NCBI GenBank assembly: GCA_937934295.1 | Contig: CALHAI010000017.1 | Location: 1 to 52,494 of the forward strand | Length of the DNA: 52,494 bases | Source: an uncultured Blastocatellia bacterium | GTDB lineage: Bacteria; Acidobacteriota; Blastocatellia; HR10 | Reading direction: 5' to 3' | Part shown: positions 24,940 through 34,326 of the stretch, one piece after another | Layout: every line of letters starts with the position of its first letter | How positions within the stretch are numbered: the first letter of the stretch is position 1 | Notes under the pieces: generated by a model | The model's input: only the letters and a program-made list of their open reading frames with translations | Told to the model about the DNA's origin: nothing | Databases searched by the model: none | Position numbers and translations under genes: made by a program

Positions 24940-26177
24940 TGCGGCAGGAGTTGCGGGAGAGCTTCAAGATGGCTGTGGCGACGCTGCGCGCGCACAAGCT
25001 GCGCTCGTCGCTGACGATCCTCGGTGTGGTCATCGGCGTCACGACGGTGATGGTGATCGCATCCTTCATCGCGGGCATTCGGATGCAGTTTGAGGAGCTG
25101 ATTGATAGCTTCGGCACGCGCACGCTCTTCATCTTTCGATTCGAGCCGGGGATTCGCCTGGGGCGCATCAGTCCGGAGGAGCGGCAGCGGCCCCCGCTCA
25201 CCTATGAGGACGCCGTGGCCATCGCCGAGAACTGTCCTTCGGTCGAGATCGCCGTGCCCATCATCTGGCCGCCGCCGATGAATCGGCCACCGGTTCGCTA
25301 TCGGGATCAGGAGCTGTATACGGTTGAGATCAACGGGACGCTGCCGCACTTGGAACGGATCGCCACGATTCACATCGCGCAAGGTCGGTTCTTCACCGAG
25401 TGGGAGAACGCGCATCGGCAACCCGTGGCCGTCATCGGCTCGGCCATCGCCGACAAGTTCTTCCCTTACATGAACCCCATCGGGAAGACGATTCAGATCG
25501 GGAGCAAGACGTTCACCGTCATCGGTGTGTTGGAGAAGCGGGAGAACATCTTCGCCGGGAGCGACTCTGGGGAGAACAGCCGCATCTACCTCCCCTATGA
25601 GACGCTGAAGAAGATGTACCCGCAGTTGGAAGATCATCTCATCATAGCGCAAGCGGCTCCAGGGCGCATGGAGCAGGCCATTGATGAGATCACCGAGCTG
25701 TTGCGACGGCGGCGCAACGTCCCCTACGATCAACCCAACAACTTTGGTATCTCCACGCCCGATGTGATTCGCCGACAGTTCGATCAGATCACTTTCGCCA
25801 TCGTCGTCCTGATGTTCGCCATCTCGAGCGTGGGATTACTCGTCGGCGGCATCGGCGTCATGAACATCATGCTCGTGTCGGTGACCGAGCGCACGCGCGA
25901 GATCGGGATTCGCAAGGCCATTGGGGCTCGCCGTCGCGATATCGCCTGGCAGTTTTTGATCGAAGCGATGGTGTTGACCGGAATTGGGGGTGTTTTGGGG
26001 ATCCTCGTCGGCTGGGGGATGAGCGAAGTCGTGCGCGCCTTCCTCCCGACGACCATACCGATTTGGGCGCCGATGGCCGGGCTCACCGTCTCCATCGGCG
26101 TCGGCCTCTTCTTTGGCCTTTGGCCAGCGGTGAAAGCCGCGCGCTTGGATCCGGTCGAGGCCTTGCGGTACGAATAG
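24936..26177 (+). CDS. ABC transporter permease, MacB/FtsX type (second of pair)
   Basis: 413 residues, clearly a paralogue of the preceding gene: same architecture and nearly the same motif lines (MNIMLVSVTERTREIGIRKA, GARRRDIAWQFLIEA, KAARLDPVEALRYE). N-terminal TM (SLTILGVVIGVTTVMVIASF), large periplasmic domain, C-terminal FtsX core. The two proteins probably form a heterodimer, as LolC/LolE do. ATG 24936 overlaps the first gene's stop. It is convergent with the GWxTD gene (11-nt gap) and no ATP-binding subunit, membrane-fusion protein or TolC-like gene is in view. Confidence 0.92.
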   Translation: MMRQELRESFKMAVATLRAHKLRSSLTILGVVIGVTTVMVIASFIAGIRMQFEELIDSFGTRTLFIFRFEPGIRLGRISPEERQRPPLTYEDAVAIAENCPSVEIAVPIIWPPPMNRPPVRYRDQELYTVEINGTLPHLERIATIHIAQGRFFTEWENAHRQPVAVIGSAIADKFFPYMNPIGKTIQIGSKTFTVIGVLEKRENIFAGSDSGENSRIYLPYETLKKMYPQLEDHLIIAQAAPGRMEQAIDEITELLRRRRNVPYDQPNNFGISTPDVIRRQFDQITFAIVVLMFAISSVGLLVGGIGVMNIMLVSVTERTREIGIRKAIGARRRDIAWQFLIEAMVLTGIGGVLGILVGWGMSEVVRAFLPTTIPIWAPMAGLTVSIGVGLFFGLWPAVKAARLDPVEALRYE

Positions 26178-26188
26178 GAGCCCCGCGC

Positions 26189-27910
26189 TCAGTTCTCCCT
26201 GTGCTCCGTGATCGTGAAGGTCGCTACGGGCTCGATCGTTCGGTGCGCGACATGATCGGTGATGCGCACCTTCACCGTATAGGTCCCGGCCGCGAGCATC
26301 TCCGTCGAGAGCGTACGCGCGAGCACGATCTGTTGCGTCATGAAGCGCGTGAGGCCGTTTTGCCCGTCCTCTTTGAAACGCATCACTTCGCGTCCATCGC
26401 GCAGCAGGAGGTATTCGACATCCACGGCTGGCCGGAGCGTCGTCTGATCCACGCTGGGATTGTAGATCTGGAGGTAGATGCCGACGGGATCACCGCGGCG
26501 AAAGATGGCGTTCACGTTCGGCCGCACCTTCAGGTTCCCCAAGACGAAGGGGCCAGCCGCCACGCGCCCCTGCAGCGGCTCGATGCGTTCGGCGAGAATG
26601 AGCGAGCTGGTTGAGAGCTCTCCCTCGGCGTATTTCGGCACTTGAATGCCGTGGTGCACGACGCCCGTTCGGCCACTGTTGATGTCCCGGATGACGAGAT
26701 CAATGACGTAATGGCCGGGCGGGAGGGTCACCTGCCGTTGGTAGATGGATTTCTGTTTCACCCCGTGATCGAACACATCATCCGTGTAGCGTTGCGTGAC
26801 GACGTCCTCGAAGATCTGCGGACGGCGACCCGTCACCGGACGGATACGCCCATGGATATTGACGGTGGCGACGTTATATCCCCCCTCGTTCTTGAAGCTC
26901 AGGTCTTGGTTCTCCATGAGGACGGTGATGAGCGTGAGGATGGAACCATCGGTGATGCGCACGAAATCCACGCGCATCTGGAAAGGGAGGACATCGAATT
27001 CGACTTCGAGCTTGGCATCGGCCAACGTCGCCAGATCGTTGAACTTGACCCGAGGCGGACGTTGCAAATTGGCGAGAAGCTGCAACCGCTCGAACGGCTG
27101 ATCCTGCACGCGTTGATGCATGAGTGGATAGCGCTCGCGATTGCCCGGGGAGAAGAACGGACGATCGGCCTTGGAGGCGAGCCCCAGTTGCTCGGCCAGG
27201 GTCAATCCGGCGCCGGGGACAAAGAGCAAGGCGTCTTTCTCATCCGGACTCCGCGCGATGCGATACTCGCCCGTCATCGTGGGGTCCACGAACTCGATCT
27301 CGATGCCGCTGCCCACACCCTCGATGTAGCGATAGAACCAGACCTCGAACGGGTAGGTGCTCGTCGTCCCCCCACCCTCCCAAATCGGGCGGTCATAGGT
27401 GCCGCCGGCCGGGTGGCTCTCGATGCTATCGGGTGGGCCGAACATGATGTAGATGCGCCCGCGATCAGTCTTCCACCCGGGGATGCCGGATGAGAAGCGC
27501 TCGTTAGCATAGGCGATGCGCCGATAGTGCTCTTCGCGATATTCGTTCTCCTCGGTATCGGGATTGGGATCGCGGCGAAGCCAAAACTGCTCGATGAATT
27601 GCTCCCGCTCTTCGTCGGTCTCCAGCTTCAGGAAGGCCGCGCGCTCCTCCTCGGTGATGATCCAGCGCACGTCTTCCTCGAGCCATTTCTTGTAGACTTC
27701 GCTCAACTCCGTCTTCCGTTTCTTCTGCCGCTCTTTGCTCTCCCTCTTCTGGTTCTCCTGGCGCGGCGCCGCGCCGGGAGCGGAAGCGTCCACCAGGCCG
27801 CCGAGCGGCGCGAGCACCAGCACGAGCACCAGCGCGCTCCGAATAAGACGGCGCACACCGTGTACTCGGCGGGAGAGGTTCAGTCGCCGCATGTCATGCT
27901 CCCCGTTCAT
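26189..27910 (-). CDS. GWxTD domain-containing protein
   Basis: 573 residues with an N-terminal signal or anchor ([20 protein letters not shown]). A Lys/Glu-rich coiled stretch ([20 protein letters not shown]) is followed by the GWxTD domain: [40 protein letters not shown], then [19 protein letters not shown] with the namesake motif. C-terminally there are Ig-like beta-rich regions. The family is common in Acidobacteriota, Bacteroidota and some candidate phyla; its function is unknown. It lies downstream of tatA-tatC with its own promoter. Confidence 0.9.
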   Translation of the reverse strand: MNGEHDMRRLNLSRRVHGVRRLIRSALVLVLVLAPLGGLVDASAPGAAPRQENQKRESKERQKKRKTELSEVYKKWLEEDVRWIITEEERAAFLKLETDEEREQFIEQFWLRRDPNPDTEENEYREEHYRRIAYANERFSSGIPGWKTDRGRIYIMFGPPDSIESHPAGGTYDRPIWEGGGTTSTYPFEVWFYRYIEGVGSGIEIEFVDPTMTGEYRIARSPDEKDALLFVPGAGLTLAEQLGLASKADRPFFSPGNRERYPLMHQRVQDQPFERLQLLANLQRPPRVKFNDLATLADAKLEVEFDVLPFQMRVDFVRITDGSILTLITVLMENQDLSFKNEGGYNVATVNIHGRIRPVTGRRPQIFEDVVTQRYTDDVFDHGVKQKSIYQRQVTLPPGHYVIDLVIRDINSGRTGVVHHGIQVPKYAEGELSTSSLILAERIEPLQGRVAAGPFVLGNLKVRPNVNAIFRRGDPVGIYLQIYNPSVDQTTLRPAVDVEYLLLRDGREVMRFKEDGQNGLTRFMTQQIVLARTLSTEMLAAGTYTVKVRITDHVAHRTIEPVATFTITEHREN

Positions 27911-27947
27911 CGCTCGCCCTCCTGGCCGTGTGATCCTTCGCCGCTTA

Positions 27948-27977
27948 AGTATAGGTGAAGCCGCTGGGTCCTTTCAA
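27948..27977 (-). promoter_or_regulatory. Promoter of GWxTD gene
   Basis: Minus strand TTGAAA (27972-27977), 18-nt spacer, TATACT (27948-27953, 5 of 6). The -35 overlaps the last codons of tatC. Predicted leader about 32 nt, with an AGGAGGG site before the ATG. Confidence 0.7.
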
Positions 27978-29014
27978 GATGCACCTCGCGCGGGGGCGCG
28001 GCGGGTGATCCACGCGATGCCGATCGAGAAGAAATAGAGCACGATCATCGGCAGGGCGAAGACCATGAGATTCGCGATGTCGCCTGTCGGCGAGATGATG
28101 GCCGCCAGGACGAAGATGCCCAGCAGCGCGTAGCGCCACGGGCGCAGCAGCATCTGCGGCGTGACCACGCCGAGGCGCGCCAGAAAGAGCGTGATCGTCG
28201 GGATTTGGAAGACGGCACCCAAACCGAGCATGATGATGAGGATCAGATCGAAGTAATCGCTGGCGCGCAGGAGCGGACGGAATTCGCTCCCCAACTGCAG
28301 CAGCCAATCGGCCACGCGCGGGAAGGCGATGTAGTAGCCAAAGGCCGCGCCGAGCACGAAGAAGGCCGACCCCATGATGAGGAAGGGGAGCACATACCGC
28401 CGCTCGTGCCGATAGAGTCCCGGCGAGACGAAGGCCCAGAGCTGGTAGAGCAGAAACGGCATGGCCAGAAAGAGCGCGGCGTAGAAGGAGACGCGGATAT
28501 AGAGGCTGAAGGCTTCTTGCACGGTGGTGACGATCAGCTTCTCGCCCGTCGGATTCGCGGCCGCAGCTCGCGGATCGGGCAGTCGCGTGCCGGTTGGGAT
28601 CAGGCCTTGATCGGTCATCCACGGTTCGGCCAACACGATCGCCACGCCTTCTCCACGCTTCTCGATGCGCGCGGGGACGGGCGTGCCGGCCGGGATGACG
28701 CGCCTTCCGATGCGCACTTCTTCCGGGAGCGAGTACTGGAAGCGGTCTCCCGGGCGCAATTCATATGGCTGTGGTTCCAAAGTCGCGCGAACGCCCGCGG
28801 CCTCCGCACGCGCGAGCGCTTGTCGTACTGGGGCTTCCAGAAATTGAAAGATGGGCTCGCGGAAGAACCAACACCCGACCAGCAGAATGAGAATAGCCAG
28901 GGCGCAGCGGAGCAGTCGCTGTCGCAGCTCCTCCAGATGCTCCAACAGCGACATCTCCGTCCCGGCCAGCTCCTCCTGGTCCTGTAGGTGCCGGTCTTCA
29001 GTCTGAAGACTCAC
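27974..29014 (-). CDS. tatC: Sec-independent translocase TatC, with an expanded first periplasmic loop
   Basis: Core receptor of the twin-arginine pathway. 346 residues against the usual ~250. The N-terminal signature MSLLEHLEELRQRLLRCAL (from residue 21), TM1 (ALAILILLVGCWFF), then an extra ~85 residues at about 70-156, rich in Pro, Arg and Glu, before the conserved EAFSLYIRVSFYAALFLAMP (residues ~167-186) and the remaining helices (FAFVSPGLYRHERRY-like cytoplasmic loop, FPRVADWLLQL). GTG 29014 is used because AAGGGGG precedes it, overlapping tatA by 17 nt; ATG 28954 is an alternative. Confidence 0.93.
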   Translation of the reverse strand: MSLQTEDRHLQDQEELAGTEMSLLEHLEELRQRLLRCALAILILLVGCWFFREPIFQFLEAPVRQALARAEAAGVRATLEPQPYELRPGDRFQYSLPEEVRIGRRVIPAGTPVPARIEKRGEGVAIVLAEPWMTDQGLIPTGTRLPDPRAAAANPTGEKLIVTTVQEAFSLYIRVSFYAALFLAMPFLLYQLWAFVSPGLYRHERRYVLPFLIMGSAFFVLGAAFGYYIAFPRVADWLLQLGSEFRPLLRASDYFDLILIIMLGLGAVFQIPTITLFLARLGVVTPQMLLRPWRYALLGIFVLAAIISPTGDIANLMVFALPMIVLYFFSIGIAWITRRAPARGAS

Positions 29015-29264
29015 GATCCCCCTTCCGCTCCGAGAGCGATCCCGATGGGGAGGTGGGGGGAGACCATGCCGAAGCGCTCAATCGCTTCTCCTCCATGAGG
29101 ATCTCTTCCTCCCAGGATCGCTTGAATTCCTCCGAAGCGCGGCGAAATTGCGCGAGGCTCTGACCGAGGGAGCGCCCCAACTCAGGCAGCTTGCGCGGCC
29201 CAAAGAGGATCAAGGCGATCGCCAGGATGAAGAGCAGTTCGGTCATGGACAGGCCACTGAACAT
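28998..29264 (-). CDS. tatA: Sec-independent translocase TatA/TatB family
   Basis: 88 residues: a single N-terminal TM (MTELLFILAIALILF), the FGP hinge (LILFGPRKLPELGRSLGQ), an amphipathic helix (QSLAQFRRASEEFKRSWEEE) and a polar tail. This is the TatA/TatE pattern; length and tail could also fit a TatB. With TatC directly downstream, overlapping it by 17 nt, it forms a minimal Tat system. Substrates in the same window include the TldD-family protein with a twin-arginine signal. Start at ATG 29264, followed by FSGLSMTELL. Confidence 0.92.
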   Translation of the reverse strand: MFSGLSMTELLFILAIALILFGPRKLPELGRSLGQSLAQFRRASEEFKRSWEEEILMEEKRLSASAWSPPTSPSGSLSERKGDRESSD

Positions 29265-29295
29265 CCCTCTCGCTCCTTCTGACGTCCGCTCACGC

Positions 29296-30219
29296 TTATA
29301 CTATGGGCCGAGCCGCGTCGCTCGTCAAGCGCGCCTTAGGGGCCATGGCCTTGAGGACCTCCAGGAACTTCTGGGCCGCATGCGAGTGGACCTTGTCGCG
29401 CAGATAGATGACGCGCAACACGCGCCGATGGCGAAAGCCTTGAATGGGAACGGTCGCCAGCTTCCTCTGCTGAAGCTCCTCCTCGATGCACATTCGGGGG
29501 ACGAAGGCCAGCCCCAGCCCCATCTTCACGAACTCCTTGATCGTCTCGATGCTCGTCAGCTCGATGGCGATATTTAACGGAACGCGCGCGCGGCGGAAGG
29601 CCTGAATGACGCGCTCGCGCGCCGGAGAGCGCACGTTGTGGGCGATGAAGGGCTCGTCGCCCAAGTCCTTCAGGGTGATGCGCTCTCGCGCCGCCAGGGG
29701 ATGCTCGGGCGGTAGGATCAACACCAACTCATCCTCCAAGATCGGGAATGACGCCAGTTCGTTGTCATTCGGATCGAAGGAGACGATCCCGAAATCGAGA
29801 TTGCGCTCCTTGATCTCATAAGGCAGGCGTTCGGAGAAGGAGCGATAGACTTCGATCTTGATCGTGGGGTAGCGCTGGCGGAAGGCGAGGATAATGCGGG
29901 GCAGCACGTAGAGGCTCGTGCTCTCGTTGGCCCCGATGGTGATCCGACCCGTATGGAGTTGCCGCAGCTCCTCGATCGTCCCGATGGCCTCGCGGCGGAG
30001 ATTGAGGATCTTCTGCGCGTACTCGAAGAGGATGCGACCGGCTTCGGTGAGCGTGACCTCTTTCTGCGACCGATCGAAGAGCAGCGCGCCGACTTCTTCC
30101 TCCAGTTTCTTGATGGCGATGCTCAGCGCCGGCTGCGTGCGCGCCAATTGCTCAGCCGCGCGCGAGAAGCTGCGCGCGCGCGCGATAGCGACGAGCGCTT
30201 CCAATTGCGCGAATTCCAT
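29296..30219 (-). CDS. LysR-family transcriptional regulator
   Basis: 307 residues. N-terminal winged helix (FAQLEALVAIARARSFSRAA, QPALSIAIKKLEEEVGALLF) with a typical recognition helix, and a C-terminal periplasmic-binding-like sensor domain (ITIGANESTSLYVLPRIILA, SIETIKEFVKMGLGLAFVPR). It is divergent from leuA with 160 nt between the starts, the arrangement in which LysR proteins commonly control the neighbour, so leucine-pathway control is a fair guess. The sensor resembles CysB/CbbR-like members. No T-N11-A box was fixed with confidence. Start ATG 30219. Confidence 0.93.
   Translation of the reverse strand: MEFAQLEALVAIARARSFSRAAEQLARTQPALSIAIKKLEEEVGALLFDRSQKEVTLTEAGRILFEYAQKILNLRREAIGTIEELRQLHTGRITIGANESTSLYVLPRIILAFRQRYPTIKIEVYRSFSERLPYEIKERNLDFGIVSFDPNDNELASFPILEDELVLILPPEHPLAARERITLKDLGDEPFIAHNVRSPARERVIQAFRRARVPLNIAIELTSIETIKEFVKMGLGLAFVPRMCIEEELQQRKLATVPIQGFRHRRVLRVIYLRDKVHSHAAQKFLEVLKAMAPKARLTSDAARPIV
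29300..29328 (-). promoter_or_regulatory. Promoter candidate of tatA-tatC
   Basis: Minus strand TTGACG (29323-29328), 17-nt spacer, CATAGT (29300-29305, 4 of 6), lying in the 3' end of the lysR gene. The predicted leader is about 30 nt, with AGAAGGAG upstream of the ATG at 29264. Confidence 0.45.
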
Positions 30220-30271
30220 CGCGTCGTCCTCCCACGTCGAAGTGCCCTCATTGTAGCATAACCGCCGTTAA

Positions 30272-30301
30272 TTGTCAGCGAAAAAGAATAAATTGTACAA
30301 A
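30272..30301 (+). promoter_or_regulatory. Promoter candidate of leuA-leuB
   Basis: TTGTCA (30272-30277), 18-nt spacer that is unusually AT-rich, TACAAA (30296-30301, 4 of 6). A second TACACT at 30318-30323 could also serve as a -10. The region also holds the operator space for the divergent LysR gene. Confidence 0.4.
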
Positions 30302-30379
30302 CGGCCCCGGGAGCGACTACACTACCCCCTCGCCCGCGCCGTGGGCGTGGAAGTCTTCAAGACAAGGAGGGAGGACGAG

Positions 30380-31954
30380 ATGGCCGAACGCATCATCATC
30401 TTCGATACGACCTTGCGTGATGGGGAGCAGTCGCCCGGCTGCAGCATGAACGTTGAGGAGAAGCTGCGCATGGCGCGACAATTGGACGCGCTGGGCGTTG
30501 ACGTCATCGAGGCGGGATTCCCCATCTCCTCGGATGAAGATTTCGAGGCCGTCAAGCAGATCGCTCGGGAGATTCGTCGCCCCATCATCGCCGCGCTCGC
30601 CCGCGCGGTTCGAGAGGACATCGAACGCGCGTGGGCGGCGCTCTGTTATGCCGAGCGGCCGCGCATTCACACGTTCATCGCGACGTCGGATATTCATCTG
30701 CAGTACAAGCTGCGGAAGACGCGCGAGCAGGTCCTGGAAGACGCCTGTCGGGCCGTGCGCCTGGCCAAGAGCCTGTGCGACGATGTCGAGTTCTCGGCCG
30801 AAGACGCCACGCGCACGGATCTCGACTATCTCTGTCAGATCGTCGAGGCCGTGATCGCCGAGGGCGCGACGACGATCAACATCCCGGATACGGTCGGCTA
30901 TACGATCCCCGGTGAATTCACGACGATCATCCGAGCGCTCCGCGAGCGCGTGCCCAACATGGATCGCGTCACCCTGAGTGTCCACTGCCACAACGATCTC
31001 GGACTGGCTGTGGCGAATTCCCTGGCGGCCATTCAAGCCGGCGCGCGCCAGGTCGAGTGCACCATCAACGGCATCGGCGAGCGGGCGGGCAACGCGGCCT
31101 TGGAGGAGATCGTCATGGCGCTCAAGGTCCGGCACGATCTGCTTCCCTACAGCACGGGAATCCACACGGAGCAGATCTACAAGACGAGCCAGTTGCTCAG
31201 CAACATCACTGGCGTCTTCGTCCAGCCGAACAAAGCGATCGTCGGCCGCAACGCCTTCGCGCACGAATCGGGCATCCATCAAGACGGCGTGCTCAAGCAC
31301 AAGCTCACTTACGAGATCATGACGCCGGAATCGGTGGGGATCAAGCAGAGCACGCTCGTGTTGGGGAAGCATTCGGGGCGCCACGCCTTGCAGAGGAAGT
31401 TCGAGGACATGGGCTATCGGCTGAGTCGCGCTGAACTGGATAAGGCGTACAAGCTCTTCATGAAACTCGCCGAGCGGAAGAAGGAGGTTTACGAGGAGGA
31501 CTTGCTCGCGATCCTGCAGGATGGGCTTCGGGATATTCCGGAGACGTACACGCTGCGGCTCGTGCAATCGCTGGCGGGAAATCCGAAGGCGGCGACGGCG
31601 ACCGTCGTGTTGGAGCGCGGCGGGCAGGCCTTTATCCAATCGGCGAGGGGCGATGGACCGGTCGCGGCGGCCTATGCGGCCATCGATCAGATCACGGGAC
31701 TGCGAGGGGAACTCGTGGACTATTCGATTCGCTCCATCGGACGCGGAGCGGAAGCGCTCGGCGAAGTCTTCGTCCATGTGGATTTCGAGGGCAAGGTCTT
31801 CACGGGACGAGCGGCGAGCACCGACATCGTGGATGCGAGCGCGCGGGCCTATCTGCATGCCGTCAATAAAGCGCTTCATGCCCGCGAACGGCTCACTGCC
31901 CTCCAGGCCGAGGAGCGCGCGACGTCTTCGGACGGTGCCTCTCCTTCCCCGTGA
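30380..31954 (+). CDS. leuA: 2-isopropylmalate synthase
   Basis: First committed enzyme of leucine synthesis: acetyl-CoA plus 2-oxoisovalerate gives 2-isopropylmalate. 524 residues from ATG 30380, which follows AAGGAGG (the frame is open to 30272 but the extra 36 residues have no family match). Motifs: [19 protein letters not shown] (metal Asp), [45 protein letters not shown] (His-Cys-His), [16 protein letters not shown], and a C-terminal regulatory LeuA dimer domain (~400-524), which suggests feedback by leucine. leuB follows 72 nt downstream. No leader peptide or attenuator was seen. Confidence 0.97.
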   Translation: MAERIIIFDTTLRDGEQSPGCSMNVEEKLRMARQLDALGVDVIEAGFPISSDEDFEAVKQIAREIRRPIIAALARAVREDIERAWAALCYAERPRIHTFIATSDIHLQYKLRKTREQVLEDACRAVRLAKSLCDDVEFSAEDATRTDLDYLCQIVEAVIAEGATTINIPDTVGYTIPGEFTTIIRALRERVPNMDRVTLSVHCHNDLGLAVANSLAAIQAGARQVECTINGIGERAGNAALEEIVMALKVRHDLLPYSTGIHTEQIYKTSQLLSNITGVFVQPNKAIVGRNAFAHESGIHQDGVLKHKLTYEIMTPESVGIKQSTLVLGKHSGRHALQRKFEDMGYRLSRAELDKAYKLFMKLAERKKEVYEEDLLAILQDGLRDIPETYTLRLVQSLAGNPKAATATVVLERGGQAFIQSARGDGPVAAAYAAIDQITGLRGELVDYSIRSIGRGAEALGEVFVHVDFEGKVFTGRAASTDIVDASARAYLHAVNKALHARERLTALQAEERATSSDGASPSP

Positions 31955-32026
31955 GCCACAAGCGGGGGGTCGGAAGCTCCCTCCCCTTTTTGCGCGCTCT
32001 TGGACCTTCTTCGAGGAGGACGGGGG

Positions 32027-33142
32027 ATGGTTTCACAGGAGGTTGGGGGACGAGCATTTCGTCTGGCGGTTCTGCCCGGAGATGGCATCGGGCCGGAGGT
32101 GATCGCGCAAGCCGTGAAGGTCCTCCGCGCGATCAAAGAGATCTACGGGCATCGGTTCGAGCTGGCGTATTTCCCGATCGGTGGAGTCGCCCTTCAAGAG
32201 ACGGGCGTACCGTTCCCCGAGGAGACTCGCGAAGGATGTGTGCACAGCGATGCGGTGTTACTCGGAGCCGTCGGGGCTCCGGAGTTCGATGCGACCCCCC
32301 CTCCGCTGAAACCCGAGACGGGGTTGCTCGAGCTTCGGCGGAGCTTGGGCGCATTCGCGAATCTTCGTCCGGCCGTCTTACACGAGCCCCTCATTGAGGC
32401 CTCGCCGCTTCGGCCTGATGTCGTTCGGGGGACCGACCTGCTCATCGTGCGCGAGCTGACCGGAGGGCTGTATTTTGGCACGCCGCGCGGCTTGGAGCGG
32501 GATGCCGCGGGACAGGAGATCGCCATCAACACGTTGCGCTACAGCCGGGCGGAGATCGAGCGGGTGGCGCGCATCGCCTTTCAAGCTGCCGCGCGCCGAC
32601 GGCGCAAGGTCACATCCGTGGACAAAGCCAACGTGCTGGAGACATCGCAACTGTGGCGTCGCGTCGTCACGGAAGTGGCCGCCGAATTCCCTGACGTCGA
32701 GCTGGAGCATATCTACGTGGACGCCTGCGCCATGTATCTCGTGGCGAACCCTCGCCGCTTCGACGTCATCCTGACCGAGAACATGTTCGGCGATATCTTG
32801 AGTGATGAGGCCGCGATGCTCACCGGTTCCATCGGCATGCTCCCTTCGGCCTCCCTTGGCGGACGCATTGGCCTGTACGAACCCGTGCATGGTTCGGCTC
32901 CGGACATCGCTGGCAAGGGGATTGCCAATCCCTTGGCCACGATCGCATCCGTCGCCATGATGTTCCGCTATTCGTTCGAGCTGTTTGAAGAAGCCGCGGC
33001 CATCGAGCGGGCGATCGCGCGGGCTTTGGAACGGGGCTATCGCACAGCGGATATTTATCGCGGCGAGGGGCATCTGGTCGGGACCGAAGCGATGGGGGAT
33101 CAGATCGTCGCCCTCTTGTGGGAAGAGGCGTCTCCGGCGTGA
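32027..33142 (+). CDS. leuB: 3-isopropylmalate dehydrogenase
   Basis: Oxidative decarboxylase of the leucine pathway: NAD-dependent conversion of 3-isopropylmalate. About 371 residues. Motifs: [69 protein letters not shown] (metal Asp pair) and [20 protein letters not shown] (NAD-binding region). ATG 32027 follows GAGGAGG; the frame extends to 32000 without support. leuA lies upstream, but leuC and leuD are not in the window. Its 3' end overlaps the convergent hypothetical gene by 43 nt. Confidence 0.97.
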   Translation: MVSQEVGGRAFRLAVLPGDGIGPEVIAQAVKVLRAIKEIYGHRFELAYFPIGGVALQETGVPFPEETREGCVHSDAVLLGAVGAPEFDATPPPLKPETGLLELRRSLGAFANLRPAVLHEPLIEASPLRPDVVRGTDLLIVRELTGGLYFGTPRGLERDAAGQEIAINTLRYSRAEIERVARIAFQAAARRRRKVTSVDKANVLETSQLWRRVVTEVAAEFPDVELEHIYVDACAMYLVANPRRFDVILTENMFGDILSDEAAMLTGSIGMLPSASLGGRIGLYEPVHGSAPDIAGKGIANPLATIASVAMMFRYSFELFEEAAAIERAIARALERGYRTADIYRGEGHLVGTEAMGDQIVALLWEEASPA

Positions 33143-33900
33143 GGCGGCCACAGGCGTACGTCCCAGCACGCGCTCAGAATTGGTGTGACCTCGGCGAAGA
33201 TCGCGAGCACGGCTTCCAGGATATCGCGCCCCTCCATGGTGCGAATCTCCTCTTCGCTCAAGGGGTAGAAGAGCTGGAATCCGCACCACTGACGAGCCGG
33301 GGCTCGCGCGATCGTGCGGCGAATGGCCGACAGGCCGGTGAAATTCGCGGCGGTGAACTCGCGACCTCCGGCCCAACTTCCAACGAAGATGTGGAACCCA
33401 TCTTGCCTCACTAACTCGACAAGAGCGCGCTCCATCGCGTGACTGCGTCTCAAAAGGGCGAGCAGGCGATGCCAATCCCAATTCGCCCGAAGTCGACATT
33501 CCCGGAAATCCGGCGGGGGGATCACATATCCGCGTTCGACCTGCATCCCCGCGTGAAGGGCGCGTTCTTCGCGATCCAGCCAGACGAAGTACTTCGCGCA
33601 TCCGAAGCTCGCTTTCGCTTGACGAGCGGCCTTCGGGAAGAAGCCGATCCATTGCCAATACAGTCCGCGTCCCCATCGCACGGTGACGAACGGTTCGCCG
33701 AACGCCGATTCCAGGGCGAATTTCACGAGGCGCGTCAGCCGCTGCTCCGGCTCGAGCCTCCCAATGCGAATCCCACGCTTGAAGTCGAGATATTCGCGGC
33801 GGAAGGCGACGACCGGCGGGATGGGAAATCGCGGATGCTGGGTCGGGAGATCGAGCGCGACCTCCCGTGACGTCGCGCGTCTCCGTGTCAAACCCGCCAT
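33100..33900 (-). CDS. Hypothetical protein
   Basis: 266 residues, no signal peptide or TM. It has two regions with many aromatic and charged residues ([40 protein letters not shown]) and a C-terminal part around [16 protein letters not shown] and [16 protein letters not shown]. No family was recognised. Start uncertain: ATG 33900 (chosen) or later in-frame codons. The sequence just upstream of the start resembles the CRISPR repeat (see findings). It is convergent with leuB, overlapping by 43 nt. Confidence 0.7.
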   Translation of the reverse strand: MAGLTRRRATSREVALDLPTQHPRFPIPPVVAFRREYLDFKRGIRIGRLEPEQRLTRLVKFALESAFGEPFVTVRWGRGLYWQWIGFFPKAARQAKASFGCAKYFVWLDREERALHAGMQVERGYVIPPPDFRECRLRANWDWHRLLALLRRSHAMERALVELVRQDGFHIFVGSWAGGREFTAANFTGLSAIRRTIARAPARQWCGFQLFYPLSEEEIRTMEGRDILEAVLAIFAEVTPILSACWDVRLWPPHAGDASSHKRATI

Positions 33901-34326
33901 CCTGGACTCGCTTGAAAGAAGCTTACACCCCCCTACAAAGGGAGCCCCTTCCGGTGACCGAGGGGAAGTCTACCACACGAACCGTGGCCGTCAAGGAAGC
34001 GCAGTTCCCGATGCGGACCCATGTACGCAGAAGGGGCCAGACGGGGATGGCATTACAGTGGCAGCGGAAAGCCTTATGAGAGCCCATAGTGGCCTTGACT
34101 TTCGGGCAGGCGGGGGCGTAGGGGATCAGGGAGCAAGGTCTGACCAAGGAAAGGTCGCCGCAAGCCCCCGGCACGTGCCGTGGGGAGGTTCAGCTTCGTG
34201 GGCGCGATCTATCGCGCGGCGTTGGAAAGGGCTGTGCGGCATGGCGATCTCGATGGTCTTTACTGGTTGGGCGCCTATGCGATTCCCGAAGCGAATCTTC
34301 CCAATCGTCACCGATGGCCAACAGTC
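33901..34326. other. 426-nt gap with no recognised gene
   Basis: GC-rich sequence with several short hairpins, for example around GGCACGTGCCGTGG. tmRNA, 6S, SRP and RNase P RNA motifs were looked for by eye and not found. On the plus strand 34180-34326 reads through as a fairly protein-like frame (GAIYRAALERAVRHGDLDG) but has no start and runs on as antisense of the next gene; it could be a gene remnant. The left end carries a CRISPR-repeat-like sequence. Confidence 0.5.

Noticed and set aside
30317..31879. 520-codon minus-strand frame opposite leuA
   Set aside because: A shadow of leuA in GC-rich DNA, with no family motifs; leuA has full catalytic motifs.
33901..34326. Possible structured RNA gene (RNase P, SRP, tmRNA or 6S)
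   Set aside because: None of the conserved RNA motifs was found. Only short hairpins are seen.
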